This document shows positions 1 to 8,180 of a stretch of DNA of 64,000 bases, in pieces. This DNA comes from Alphaproteobacteria bacterium. GTDB lineage: Bacteria > Pseudomonadota > Alphaproteobacteria > Rhodobacterales > Rhodobacteraceae. Under the pieces are notes generated by a model that saw nothing but the letters and a program-made list of their open reading frames with translations, had not been told where the DNA came from and did no database searches. The first letter of the stretch is position 1. The number at the start of each line of letters is the position of its first letter. Position numbers and translations under genes: made by a program. The DNA lies in assembly GCA_030427405.1 (NCBI GenBank), contig JAUHXK010000009.1, positions 1 to 64,000 on the forward strand, read 5' to 3'.

Positions 1-120
1 GCCCTGACCGGCCTCAGCATAAACCCCGCAAACATGATCGCCGACCTGCATGGCAGCAAAGCATACCGCGCACATCTCGTCAGCGTCATGACAAAACGCG
101 CCGTAATGGCGAGCGCCTGA
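1..120 (+). CDS. FAD-binding (medium) subunit of a molybdenum hydroxylase, C-terminal end only
   Basis: Only the last 39 codons are inside the window, read in frame 1 and stopping with TGA at 118-120. The tail, with DLHGSKAYRAHL followed by VMTKRAV, resembles the C-terminus of CoxM/CutM-type FAD subunits of the xanthine dehydrogenase/CO dehydrogenase family, where a D-x-x-G-S-x-x-YR-x-x-L segment ends the protein. Such subunits pass electrons from a [2Fe-2S] subunit to FAD in a three-subunit Mo hydroxylase. The other subunits would lie upstream, outside the window. It reads toward the RpiR gene on the other strand. The family call rests on a short tail only. Confidence 0.6.
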   Translation, partial: ALTGLSINPANMIADLHGSKAYRAHLVSVMTKRAVMASA

Positions 121-142
121 GGCAAAACGCAAACCCCACGGG

Positions 143-1060
143 CTATCGGCCCGGGGGGCGCGAGCTGGGGTGCAGACGGGGGAGGCGGTTTGACCCCCAA
201 TAGGCCCCGGTGTCTTCGCGGGCGGTCCGATAGGCATCGACCCGGTCGCGCGCGGCCTTTCCGCCAGCTTTGAACAGGTGGCCCAGGAGGCATTCCAGGA
301 CAGCCATGGCCCCGGAGAAGCTGGAGAAGTGATGCTCTGATCGGGTGCTGACCGTCAGTGTGACATCCGGATCGACGTTGGGGGCAATCACCGCGCTGTC
401 GGAGATCAGCACGATTTTCATCCCGCGTTTGCGCGCAAACTTCATGGAACGGATCGTGTCCGCCGAATAGGGGTGGACGGTTATTGCCACAAGGCAGTCG
501 TTGTCGGCTGCTTCCAGAAGGTCGTCGATTGCAGAGCCCTGATGTCGCGGAACCAGTTGCATGTCGGGATGCGCCATGCGCCCGGCGTAGTGAAAGTAAT
601 AGGCCAGGGCATAGCTTGCGCGGGTTGCCGTGACATAGCACCGGCGGGCCGAAATTATGCACTCCAATGCCTGTTTTGCGGTGTCCGGGTCCAGCAGGCG
701 CAGCGAGCGGGTGACCACGTTTATCTCGTTTTGGGCAAAAGCCGCCTGCGATTTGGCCAAGTCGTCCCGGTTTCTCAGATCGGCCACCCAGCCTTGGTCC
801 AGGCGAGGCTCGGTATCGGTCACAAGGGCCTGGCGAAAGGGTTGGCGCAGCGCCTCGAAACCAGAAAAGCCGAGGCGTCGGGACAATCTGACCAGGACAT
901 TGGTGCTGACCCCGATCCTGTCGGCGGTCACCCGTATCGGGTCCATGGCGAACTCTGCAGGGTGGTCGATGATGTATTTGGCCGCTGCCTGCAATTGGGT
1001 CGGCATCGCGCCGATGTCGTGACGCAGGTGGTCGCTGATCTGTCTGGGCGTGTGGAGCAT
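143..1060 (-). CDS. MurR/RpiR family transcriptional regulator
   Basis: A 305-residue protein with the RpiR layout: an N-terminal HTH_6 domain (recognition region about residues 43-68, with VTADRIGVSTNVLVRLSRR) and a C-terminal SIS sugar-isomerase-like domain (about 120-260) that usually binds a phosphosugar or related ligand. I chose the ATG at 1060 because the RpiR domain begins just after it; an in-frame ATG at 1108 would add 16 residues unlike the family, and neither start has a clear SD. It is transcribed divergently from the BKACE/aminotransferase pair, so it is the obvious candidate regulator of those genes. The ligand is unknown; RpiR members also control non-sugar catabolism. Confidence 0.85.
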   Translation of the reverse strand: MLHTPRQISDHLRHDIGAMPTQLQAAAKYIIDHPAEFAMDPIRVTADRIGVSTNVLVRLSRRLGFSGFEALRQPFRQALVTDTEPRLDQGWVADLRNRDDLAKSQAAFAQNEINVVTRSLRLLDPDTAKQALECIISARRCYVTATRASYALAYYFHYAGRMAHPDMQLVPRHQGSAIDDLLEAADNDCLVAITVHPYSADTIRSMKFARKRGMKIVLISDSAVIAPNVDPDVTLTVSTRSEHHFSSFSGAMAVLECLLGHLFKAGGKAARDRVDAYRTAREDTGAYWGSNRLPRLHPSSRPPGR

Positions 1061-1071
1061 AGTGCAGAAAA

Positions 1072-1081
1072 AACATATGTT
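1072..1081. promoter_or_regulatory. 10-bp palindrome in the rpiR/BKACE divergent promoter region
   Basis: AACATATGTT is a perfect palindrome lying between the two divergent start codons (1060 and 1149). It could be an operator for the RpiR-family protein, but a 10-bp palindrome in an AT-rich stretch can arise by chance. Confidence 0.25.
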
Positions 1082-1148
1082 ATCATACTGGCAAGTTGAA
1101 AACGCCATTATCTCGCGTAGACCTTAGGGAAACGACCGAGGTTTCCTG

Positions 1149-1934
1149 ATGGTTGAGGTTTCAGTTTCACCCGATGCCCCATTTGTTCGTGGCCAGATGC
1201 CCTATGTCCTTGTGGCGCTGAATGGTGCGCGCAAAACGCAGGCGGATCATCCCCGGTTGCCGGTGACGACCGGTCAGATCGTGGACGCGGCCAGCGCCTG
1301 CCACATTGCGGGGGCACAGGGTGTACATCTGCATATTCGGGACCATGCGGGGCGCCATACCCTGGAGTCCGGGCAATACAGGGAAACGATTGCCGCACTC
1401 AAACGGCAGGTTCCCGAAATGCAGGTTCAGATCACGACCGAGGCCGGCGGGGTTTTCGGCGTGTCGGACCAGTTTGCGTGCCTGCGGGATGTTCGGCCTG
1501 ATTGGGCGTCGATCTCGGTCCGCGAGGTCGCGCGGGCGGATGATATGGCTGACCGGATTTATGGGCTGTGCGCAGACCAGGGGACGCGCGTTCAGCATAT
1601 CTTGTACGATGCCGCGGACGCGGCGGTGCTGAGCGCATGGCGCGCCGCCGGGATCGTTCGGGCAGAGCAATCCGAATGTCTGCTTGTTCTGGGCCGTTAT
1701 GCAGATAGGCAACGATCGGTGCCGGATGATCTGGACAGGTTTCCGGAACAGGGGGGACGATGGATGGTCTGTGCCTTTGGGGCGCAGGAACACGGGTGTC
1801 TTTTGGCTGCTGCCCGGCGCGGCGCTGATATTCGTGTAGGGTTCGAGAACAGCACGACGGATTCCGACGGTGTCGCTTGGTCGGACAACGCGGCCTCGGT
1901 CGCGGCATTGGTAAGCGTTTTGAGGGGACAATAA
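1149..1934 (+). CDS. Beta-keto acid cleavage enzyme (BKACE, DUF849 family)
   Basis: A 261-residue protein of the Kce/BKACE family: TIM-barrel, metal-dependent enzymes that condense a beta-keto acid with acetyl-CoA and split it into acetoacetate and a new acyl-CoA. Visible family features are an LNGAR start of the barrel (about residues 24-28), the metal-ligand motif VHLHIRD with His60 and His62, a TEAGG strand near residue 100, and a late RVGFEN segment where relatives usually have VGLED. The family norm is nearer 270-300 residues. ATG 1149 is supported by GAGG seven bases upstream. The next gene, an aminotransferase, follows after one base, so the two are probably translationally coupled. 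The sequence does not reveal the substrate. Confidence 0.85.
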   Translation: MVEVSVSPDAPFVRGQMPYVLVALNGARKTQADHPRLPVTTGQIVDAASACHIAGAQGVHLHIRDHAGRHTLESGQYRETIAALKRQVPEMQVQITTEAGGVFGVSDQFACLRDVRPDWASISVREVARADDMADRIYGLCADQGTRVQHILYDAADAAVLSAWRAAGIVRAEQSECLLVLGRYADRQRSVPDDLDRFPEQGGRWMVCAFGAQEHGCLLAAARRGADIRVGFENSTTDSDGVAWSDNAASVAALVSVLRGQ

Positions 1935-1935
1935 G

Positions 1936-3252
1936 ATGTCACATGTATTTCCGCGCCATACCCAGGCGGTACTTCCGGTCGCTGCGGCCGGGGATGGGTG
2001 CTATCTGATCGATGCGCAGGGCAACCGGTACCTGGATTGCGGCGATGCTGCGGTCTCTTGCCTTGGCCATTCGAACCCGGCGGTTATCCGGGCCGTACAG
2101 GACCAGGTCGGACGGGTTGCATTTGCGCATACCGGGTTCATGACATCCGAACCCGCCGAGGCGTTGGCGGATCTGTTGATCGGGAACGCTCCGGGTGAAT
2201 TGGACAAGGTGTACTTCGTTTCGGGCGGTTCAGAGGCGACAGAGGCCGCCATCAAATTGGCGCGGCAGTATTTCCTGGAAGTCGGTCAACCCCAGCGCCG
2301 CCGGGTCATCGCGCGACGCCAAAGCTATCATGGGAACACGCTCGGGGCGTTGTCGGCGGGCGGGAACGCCTGGCGGCGGGCGCAATTCGCGCCCATGTTG
2401 ATTGAAATGAGCCATATCGCGCCGTGCTATGAATATGCCGAAAAGCCTGCCGGTGAAAGCAGCTTTGACTATGGTCAGCGCGTTGCCAACGCGTTGGAGG
2501 ACGAGATACTGAGCCTGGGACCCGACACTGTCATGGCGTTTATCGCCGAGCCTGTTGTCGGCGCAACCCTGGGCGCGGTCCCGGCGGTTCAGGGATATTT
2601 TCGACGCATTCGCGAGATCTGTGATACCTATGGCGTTCTGCTGATCCTTGACGAGGTCATGTGCGGTATGGGCCGGACTGGGCATCTTTTTGCTTGTGAT
2701 CATGACGGGATCGCACCGGATATTTTGTGCATAGCCAAGGGGCTGGGGGCAGGGTACCAGCCGATTGGCGCGATGCTGTGTACCGCCGGTATCTATGATG
2801 CTATCTGCGACGGAACAGGATTTTTTCAGCACGGCCACACCTATGTCGGCCATCCGGTCGCAACCGCCGCGGCGCTGGCGGTTGTCACCGAACTGACCGG
2901 CAAGGATCTTTCAAACCGCGCCGCCGTCATGGGTGAAAAGGTGCAATCGGCCCTGACCGCGGCCTTGGGTCAGCACCCCCATGTCGGCGATATCCGCGGG
3001 CGCGGCCTGTTCCGGGGGATTGAACTGGTCGAAGATAGGGCAAGCAAGCGGCCGTTTGATCCGTCGCGGGGTGTTGCAGGCAAGATCAAGAAAGCGGCTT
3101 TTGCCGAAGGGCTGATATGCTATCCGATGTCCGGAACACGGGACGGCCAGCACGGCGACCATGTTTTGCTGGCCCCCCCCTTCATCATCGAAGATGATCA
3201 GGTTGACGAGATGGTCGCCAAACTGGGCCGTGCGCTGGCGCAGGTGCTATGA
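1936..3252 (+). CDS. Class III pyridoxal-phosphate aminotransferase
   Basis: A 438-residue fold-type I transaminase of the omega-aminotransferase class (aspartate aminotransferase family protein in common annotation). The cofactor signature is clear: SGGSEATEAAIKLAR around residues 97-110 (phosphate cup), LILDEVMCGMGRTG with the pyridine-N-binding Asp239, and CIAKGLGAGY with the Schiff-base Lys268. It begins one base after the BKACE stop codon, and the pair is followed by a terminator. Known class III enzymes act on omega- and beta-amino groups. A beta-amino acid substrate would give the beta-keto acid that BKACE needs; this is an inference from context. Confidence 0.88.
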   Translation: MSHVFPRHTQAVLPVAAAGDGCYLIDAQGNRYLDCGDAAVSCLGHSNPAVIRAVQDQVGRVAFAHTGFMTSEPAEALADLLIGNAPGELDKVYFVSGGSEATEAAIKLARQYFLEVGQPQRRRVIARRQSYHGNTLGALSAGGNAWRRAQFAPMLIEMSHIAPCYEYAEKPAGESSFDYGQRVANALEDEILSLGPDTVMAFIAEPVVGATLGAVPAVQGYFRRIREICDTYGVLLILDEVMCGMGRTGHLFACDHDGIAPDILCIAKGLGAGYQPIGAMLCTAGIYDAICDGTGFFQHGHTYVGHPVATAAALAVVTELTGKDLSNRAAVMGEKVQSALTAALGQHPHVGDIRGRGLFRGIELVEDRASKRPFDPSRGVAGKIKKAAFAEGLICYPMSGTRDGQHGDHVLLAPPFIIEDDQVDEMVAKLGRALAQVL

Positions 3253-3280
3253 CCGCGTCCTGACCAAGACCGGACTGAAC

Positions 3281-3310
3281 AAAAAAGGCTCCGGCCGTTA
3301 CGGCGGAGCC
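3281..3310 (-). terminator. Rho-independent terminator after infC
   Basis: GGCTCCG (3287-3293) pairs with CGGAGCC (3304-3310), with a further inner CCG/CGG stem. On the minus strand the hairpin is followed by six T, so it ends infC. It may also stop transcripts from the plus-strand aminotransferase gene. It shows that infC is not in an operon with rpmI-rplT here. Confidence 0.8.
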
Positions 3311-3336
3311 TTTGAGAATAGTCTTTTACCAGCGCC

Positions 3337-3885
3337 TTATTTTTGCGGCAGCGGGCCGATCATCATGATCATCTGGCGGCCTTCCATCTTTGGCATGTTC
3401 TCGACCTTGCCAAGATCCTTGATGTCTTCTGCGACCCGTTCCAGCAATTCACGTCCAAGGTTCTGGTGCGCCATCTCACGGCCACGGAACCGCAGGGTGA
3501 CTTTGACCTTGTCGCCGTTTTCAAGAAACTTGAACACGTTGCGCATCTTGACGTCATAGTCATGCGTATCGGTGTTGGGCCGGAACTTGACCTCTTTCAC
3601 CTCGATGATCTTCTGCTTTTTGCGGGCTTCGCTTTCGCGTTTCTGCTGTTCGTACTTGAACTTGCCGAAATCCATAATCTTGCAAACGGGCGGGTTTGCA
3701 TTGGGCGAGATTTCGACCAGGTCAAGGCCGGCATCCGCGGCGAGTTGCATAGCTTTGGCGGGATGAACCACCCCGACATTTTCGCCTTCTGCGCCGATCA
3801 GGCGAATTTCGGGGGCACGGATCTTGTCATTGACGCGCGGGCCGGTGTCTCGTTGAGGCGGCGCGTTGTGAGGTCTGCGGGCTAT
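3337..3885 (-). CDS. infC: Translation initiation factor IF-3, starting at an ATA codon
   Basis: IF-3 binds the 30S subunit, blocks 50S joining and checks start-codon pairing. From ATA at 3885-3883 the protein has 182 residues. The N-terminal domain includes [16 protein letters not shown], then a basic linker ([16 protein letters not shown]) and a C-terminal domain ending in a [16 protein letters not shown] tail. No ATG, GTG or TTG exists in frame between an upstream stop and the GTG at 3771, and starting at that GTG would delete a conserved part of the N-domain. AAGGA lies about eight bases before the ATA. A rare start fits the known E. coli infC logic (AUU start, discriminated by IF-3 itself, giving autoregulation). 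A three-codon ATG reading frame overlaps the ATA in another frame. Confidence 0.9.
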   Translation of the reverse strand: MARRPHNAPPQRDTGPRVNDKIRAPEIRLIGAEGENVGVVHPAKAMQLAADAGLDLVEISPNANPPVCKIMDFGKFKYEQQKRESEARKKQKIIEVKEVKFRPNTDTHDYDVKMRNVFKFLENGDKVKVTLRFRGREMAHQNLGRELLERVAEDIKDLGKVENMPKMEGRQMIMMIGPLPQK

Positions 3886-4000
3886 GGGTTCATTCCTTTG
3901 ATTGTTGCCGAATTCCGAGCCGGGAACTTAAACTGAGACGCCTGTTCTTTCAAGCGCCATAAAGGCGTGCGCGCAGGAAAATCTCGTGCCGCGCCAAAGT

Positions 4001-4037
4001 GCCGGGGCCGGTGCAATCAGTTTTGGCGGCCCCGGGC
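4001..4037 (-). terminator. GC-rich hairpin just downstream of fpr
   Basis: GCCGGGGCCG (4001-4010) can pair with the CGGCCCCGG-containing arm at 4027-4037, directly 3' of the fpr stop on the minus strand. It has no T tract, so it is either a weak terminator or an mRNA 3'-end stabiliser. Confidence 0.35.
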
Positions 4038-4042
4038 TCGGG

Positions 4043-4876
4043 TCAGCCGACAAAGGCCTTTTCGATCACGAATTCCTTGGGCTCGGAATTCGCGCCTTCG
4101 CGCAGGCCGAACTCTTCCAGGATGGCCTTGATGTCGTGGTTGAAGGCCAGGCTGCCGCAGACCATGGCGCGGTCGGTTTCCGGCTTGATACCGCCCTCGA
4201 TGCCCAGATCCGCAAACACGGTGCCATCTTGCAGCAACGTGGTGATACGGCCCATCTTGGGACTCTGTTCGCGGGTGGTGGTCGGATAATAGCGGATCTT
4301 GTCTGCGAACCCTTCGCCGATCAGCTCGGCCAGCATTTCGTCCTGACGGATGCTGTCGATCAGTTCACGGCCGTAATCCAGCTCGGCCACGTCGCGGCAG
4401 GTATGGGTGATGATGACCTCGTCATAATCTTCATAGGTCTGCGGTTCGCGCAGCAGCGAGGCAAACGGGGCAAAGCCTGTACCGGTTGCAAAGAACCAAA
4501 GGCGCTTGCCGGGCAGCAGGGCATCATGCACCAGCGTGCCAACCGGCTTGGGCCGCAGGATGATCTGGTCACCGGGCTGGATGTGCTGCAGCTTCGAGGT
4601 CAGCGGGCCGTCCTGCACCTTGATCGAGTAGAACTCCAGCTCTTCGTCCCAGGACGGCGACGCAATCGAATAGGCGCGCAACAGGGGTTTGCCGTTGTCG
4701 CCCAACAGGCCGATCATGACGAACTCGCCCGAACGGAACCGCAGCGAGGCCGGGCGCGACACTTTGAAGGAAAACAGGCGGTCGGTCCAGTGCTTGACCT
4801 CGGTCACGGTCTGGGCGTCGGGCAGAACGGGGGCCTTCACGGCTGTTGCTTCACTCACGGGCTTCATCTCTGTCAT
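4043..4876 (-). CDS. fpr: Ferredoxin-NADP+ reductase
   Basis: A 277-residue flavoprotein that moves electrons between NADP(H) and ferredoxin or flavodoxin. The FAD signature RAYSIASP is at residues 67-74, a second FAD phosphate region PVGTLV at 111-116, and the NADP-binding GTGFAPF motif at about 132-138. The protein ends in an acidic/hydrophobic tail (FVIEKAFVG), as in bacterial Fpr enzymes with a non-aromatic end. The initial 20 residues are a variable extension. It lies just beyond a hairpin downstream of the cys operon and in the same direction. Because that operon encodes a sulfite reductase without a CysJ partner, Fpr plus ferredoxin is a plausible electron source. Confidence 0.9.
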   Translation of the reverse strand: MTEMKPVSEATAVKAPVLPDAQTVTEVKHWTDRLFSFKVSRPASLRFRSGEFVMIGLLGDNGKPLLRAYSIASPSWDEELEFYSIKVQDGPLTSKLQHIQPGDQIILRPKPVGTLVHDALLPGKRLWFFATGTGFAPFASLLREPQTYEDYDEVIITHTCRDVAELDYGRELIDSIRQDEMLAELIGEGFADKIRYYPTTTREQSPKMGRITTLLQDGTVFADLGIEGGIKPETDRAMVCGSLAFNHDIKAILEEFGLREGANSEPKEFVIEKAFVG

Positions 4877-4934
4877 CGTTTCACTACCGGTCTGCTAAAC
4901 CGACATCTCCGTTTAATCTTTGATCCAAGTCAGG

Positions 4935-4956
4935 AAAAGGGACAGTTTGCCCCTTT
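4935..4956 (-). terminator. Probable terminator of the cysG-DUF934 operon
   Basis: On the minus strand AAAGGG and CCCTTTT form a short stem around a loop of about nine bases, in the gap between the DUF934 stop and fpr. The stem is short and the T run is only four, so read-through into fpr is likely. Confidence 0.4.
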
Positions 4957-4981
4957 GCCTCAAAAGCTGGCGAAGGCGGCG

Positions 4982-5389
4982 TCAGCCGCGCAGGCGTGCT
5001 TGGTAGTTGTGCTCTTTCCAGTCGGCGCGGGCCAGCCACTGATCTTCGGGTTGCCGGTTTGCCAGGACACCGTCGATTTCGACCTCGTCAAAACCGCTGC
5101 GCCGCGCCATTGCGTATTGATCGGCCAGCACATGGCCCTTGGCCCGCAGACGACCCTTGTAGCCCTTTAGCCGCAAGGTGCGCGCAATGGTAAAGCCGCG
5201 CCCGTCGGCAAAGGACGGGAAATCGATGCGGACCATCTGTGCAGTGCCCAGGCGATCATACAATTCATCGGGGTCCGTGTCCGAAGGAACATCCAATGCC
5301 ACGACATCGTTCGCGGCATCGTCCAGCGTGACAAACCCGTCTGTCCAGTCATCTGGGGCAAACCCCGCATCCGTTACGATTACGTTCAT
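4982..5389 (-). CDS. DUF934 protein of the sulfite-reduction operon
   Basis: A 135-residue cytosolic protein of the DUF934 family, whose biochemical role is not established but which is typically found next to cysI/cysH. The ATG at 5389 overlaps the cysH stop as ATGA, so translation is probably coupled. Recognisable features are the central MVRIDFPSFADGRGFTIAR-like stretch and the segment RAKGHVLADQYAMARRSGFDEVE, the conserved core of the family. No membrane segment or signal peptide is visible. As last gene of the operon, a role supporting APS or sulfite reduction is a context-based guess. Confidence 0.85.
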   Translation of the reverse strand: MNVIVTDAGFAPDDWTDGFVTLDDAANDVVALDVPSDTDPDELYDRLGTAQMVRIDFPSFADGRGFTIARTLRLKGYKGRLRAKGHVLADQYAMARRSGFDEVEIDGVLANRQPEDQWLARADWKEHNYQARLRG

Positions 5390-6147
5390 GTTTTTTCTCC
5401 GGCGCGCACCATCTTGCCATCGACAAAATGAATGCCGCATTCTTCCTTGTTTTGATCACGCCAGCGACCGGCGCGGGGGTCTTCGCCTTCCTTGACCGGC
5501 GAGGTGCAGGGCGCACAGCCAATCGACGGGTATCCCTTGGCCACCAGCGGATGCCGAGGCAGGTTGTTTTCAATCATGTAGGCCCGAACATCTTCAGGCG
5601 CCCAGTGGGCCAGCGGATTGACCTTGATCCGGCCGGTGCCGTCTTCGACCTCAAAGAATTCGAGCGCGGCACGCGACCCGGCCTGAAACCGTTTCCGACC
5701 AGTGATCCAGCCGTCATACCCCGACAACGCCTGTTGCAGCGGGAAGGTCTTGCGCAGGTTGCAGCACGCATCCATGTCGCGCAGGCGCAGGGCGCCATAG
5801 GGGTCGTCGCGCTGAACATCCTGGTCATCGGCGCGGATGATCTGGACATTCTTCAGGCCCAGGCGTTCGCTGACCTCTTGCTGGTATTCCAGCGTCTCGG
5901 TGAACAGCATCTGCGTGTCGATGAACAGGACCGGCGTGGCTTTGTCGACCACGGCGGCCATATGCAGCAGAACCACGGATTCCGCGCCAAAGCTGGACAC
6001 CAGCGCAAGCGCGTCGATCTCCTCCAGCGCGCCATGCATCACGTCATGGGCGCTGTGGTGGCGGAACCGGGCGTTCAGCGCGTTGACCCGTTCGGTCAAC
6101 TCGCTTCGGTCCCGGCCCAGCTCGGTCTGGATCAGGTCAAGCGGCAT
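5386..6147 (-). CDS. cysH: Assimilatory adenylylsulfate (APS) reductase, [4Fe-4S] type
   Basis: A 253-residue PAPS/APS reductase family enzyme that makes sulfite from activated sulfate using thioredoxin. The nucleotide loop SSFGAES is at residues 51-57 and the catalytic ECGIH motif at 236-240 (Cys237). The two cysteine pairs Cys128-Cys129 and Cys211-x-x-Cys214 are the ligands of the [4Fe-4S] cluster that marks APS-using enzymes; true PAPS reductases such as E. coli CysH lack them. The start at 6147 overlaps the end of cysI by 11 bases. The gene sits between cysI and DUF934 in one transcript. Confidence 0.93.
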   Translation of the reverse strand: MPLDLIQTELGRDRSELTERVNALNARFRHHSAHDVMHGALEEIDALALVSSFGAESVVLLHMAAVVDKATPVLFIDTQMLFTETLEYQQEVSERLGLKNVQIIRADDQDVQRDDPYGALRLRDMDACCNLRKTFPLQQALSGYDGWITGRKRFQAGSRAALEFFEVEDGTGRIKVNPLAHWAPEDVRAYMIENNLPRHPLVAKGYPSIGCAPCTSPVKEGEDPRAGRWRDQNKEECGIHFVDGKMVRAGEKT

Positions 6148-7801
6148 TGGCCTGCGCCTCGGGGTAGAGGGCTGCCTTGAACGGGGCCATGCCGACACGG
6201 CGATAGGTCTGCAGGAATGTCTCCTCGGCGCTGTCGCGCTGTTCCAGGTAGGTTTCAACAATGCGTTCCACCGCCGGCACGATCTCGTCATAGGCAAAGC
6301 CAGGCCCGGTGCGGTCGCCCACGGCTGCGGTCTCGGTGCCGTCGCCGCCCAGAGTTATCTGGTAGTTCTCGACACCCGCGCGATCCAGACCGAGGATGCC
6401 GATATGGCCCACATGGTGGTGACCACAGGCGTTGATGCAGCCCGAGATCTTGATCTTCAGGTGGCCGATATCATGCTCCAGCTTCAGCTCGTCGAACCGG
6501 GTCGCGATCTGTTGCGCAACCGGGATCGAGCGGGCCGTGGCAAGCGCACAGTAATCCATGCCGGGGCAGGCGATGATGTCGCTGATCAGGCCGATATTGG
6601 CGGTTGCCAGCTCGTACTCTTTCAGCTTCGCGTGGATCGCGGGCAGATCCGATTTGTGGACATGCGGCAGGATCACGTTCTGCTCATGGCTGATGCGCAG
6701 TTCGTCATAGGCGAACTCTTCTGCCAGGTCGGCCATCACGCGCATCTGTTCCGCTGTCGCATCACCCGGTGTCTGGCCGTGTTTCTTGATCGAGATTGTG
6801 ACGATCGCGTGGTCCGCGTTCTTGTGCGGTGCTATGTTGGTATCGACCCACGAGCGGAAGACCGGATCGTTGGTATAGGCGGACTCGAAGGATGCAACCG
6901 AACCTTCGCGAAAATCAGGAGCCGCGAAGTGGTCCTTGATCTCTTCCAGCAGGGCCATGTCAGCGCCTTTGAACTGCGGGCGAACCTGCAGGAACCGCTC
7001 GTTGACCTTGGCGCGGATGGCGTCGATGCCATGCTCATGCACGGTGATCTTGATGCGTGCCTTGTACTTGTTGTCACGGCGGCCGATCTGGTTCCACACG
7101 GAAACCGTGGCTTCCAGATAGGCCAGCAGGTCGTCAAAGGCGACGAATTCGGACAGTTCCTTGCCGATCATCGGCGTGCGGCCCAGACCACCGCCCACGA
7201 TCACGCGGGCGCCCAGAACGCCGTCACGTTCTACCAGTTGCAGGCCGATATCGTGCGCCTTGATCACGGCGCGGTCGTTTTCGCTGCCGGTGATGGCGAT
7301 CTTGAACTTGCGCGGCATGAACTGGAATTCCGGGTGGTCGGTCGACCACTGGCGCAGCAGCTCGGCATAGGGGCGCGGGTCGGCGACCTCATCCGCGGCG
7401 GCACCGGCGAAATGGTCGGCGGTCACGTTGCGGATGGTGTTTCCGCTGGTCTGGATGGCGTGCATGCCAACTTCGGCCAGCGCGTCCAGCATATCCGGCA
7501 CGTCGTTCAGTTTCGGCCAGTTATACTGGATGTTTTGACGCGTGGTGAAATGGCCATAGCCCTTGTCCCACTTTTCGGCCAGCAGCGCCAATTGGCGCAT
7601 TTGCGCGCTGTTCAGCGTGCCGTAAGGGATGGCAACCCGCAGCATATAGGCGTGCAACTGCAGGTACAGGCCATTCATCAGCCGCAGGGGCTTGAATTCG
7701 TCTTCGGTCAGCGATCCGTCAATGCGGCGTTCAACCTGGGCGCGGAACTGGGCGTTGCGCTCTGCCAAAAATGCGGTGTCGAACTCGGAGTAGCGATACA
7801 T
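6137..7801 (-). CDS. cysI: Sulfite (nitrite/sulfite family) reductase hemoprotein
   Basis: A 554-residue siroheme/[4Fe-4S] reductase that takes sulfite to sulfide with six electrons. It has the duplicated ferrite-reductase-like repeats of the family, including KWDKGYGHFTTRQNIQ near residue 75-90. The cluster ligands are visible: Cys412 and Cys418 (C-x5-C) and Cys455 and Cys459 (C-x3-C, followed by GHHHVGH). ATG 7801 gives the normal N-terminus; an open frame continues upstream but is not family-like. With no cysJ nearby and Fpr as neighbour, this is probably a ferredoxin-dependent enzyme. Nitrite reductase is the alternative, but cysH and cysG argue for sulfite. Confidence 0.9.
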   Translation of the reverse strand: MYRYSEFDTAFLAERNAQFRAQVERRIDGSLTEDEFKPLRLMNGLYLQLHAYMLRVAIPYGTLNSAQMRQLALLAEKWDKGYGHFTTRQNIQYNWPKLNDVPDMLDALAEVGMHAIQTSGNTIRNVTADHFAGAAADEVADPRPYAELLRQWSTDHPEFQFMPRKFKIAITGSENDRAVIKAHDIGLQLVERDGVLGARVIVGGGLGRTPMIGKELSEFVAFDDLLAYLEATVSVWNQIGRRDNKYKARIKITVHEHGIDAIRAKVNERFLQVRPQFKGADMALLEEIKDHFAAPDFREGSVASFESAYTNDPVFRSWVDTNIAPHKNADHAIVTISIKKHGQTPGDATAEQMRVMADLAEEFAYDELRISHEQNVILPHVHKSDLPAIHAKLKEYELATANIGLISDIIACPGMDYCALATARSIPVAQQIATRFDELKLEHDIGHLKIKISGCINACGHHHVGHIGILGLDRAGVENYQITLGGDGTETAAVGDRTGPGFAYDEIVPAVERIVETYLEQRDSAEETFLQTYRRVGMAPFKAALYPEAQANAA

Positions 7802-7862
7802 GTCTAGCTGTCCTTTTTGCAGCCCCGAAACCGGGGCCAGATGGGGAGAGATCGGCCTGAGG

Positions 7863-8180
7863 TCAAGTCCGGGGCTGCGCGCGAGAGGATTCCTGTTTGC
7901 CGTGGGCATAGTTGGACGGACCAGTCCGGCGGAATTCCTCTCGGAAATGGGTGGGCTCGGGGCCGTTATCCCCGGCGACGGCATCGGCGAGATAAGCCCC
8001 GACGATCTTGCCAACCTGGCGCGAGGCGTCCAGCAGGCGAACCTGAGCGTGGGCCTCGTCGGTGATCAACTCGGCCTCGGACAGCTCCCGCGACCAGCGG
8101 TCATCCTCGGTGAGATAAATCACGTCGCCTTCCAGCAGGTCATTCGCGGTAACGACTTTTGGGGTAAAAGCGCGGGCCAT
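7863..8180 (-). CDS. DUF2849 protein between cysG and cysI
   Basis: A 105-residue soluble protein of the DUF2849 family, recognised by the start MARAFTPKVVTANDLLEGDVIY and by its position. It is found in cysG-cysI operons of alphaproteobacteria and has no established function. Its ATG overlaps the cysG stop by one base (TGATG), so it is translationally coupled. It is acidic in the middle with no cysteines, so it is not an obvious redox carrier. A role as a CysI accessory or assembly factor is only a guess from location. Confidence 0.8.
   Translation of the reverse strand: MARAFTPKVVTANDLLEGDVIYLTEDDRWSRELSEAELITDEAHAQVRLLDASRQVGKIVGAYLADAVAGDNGPEPTHFREEFRRTGPSNYAHGKQESSRAQPRT

Noticed and set aside
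473..1099. Long plus-strand frame opposite the RpiR gene
   Set aside because: It is a shadow of the high-GC coding strand; its product has no family features and the RpiR frame is clearly real.
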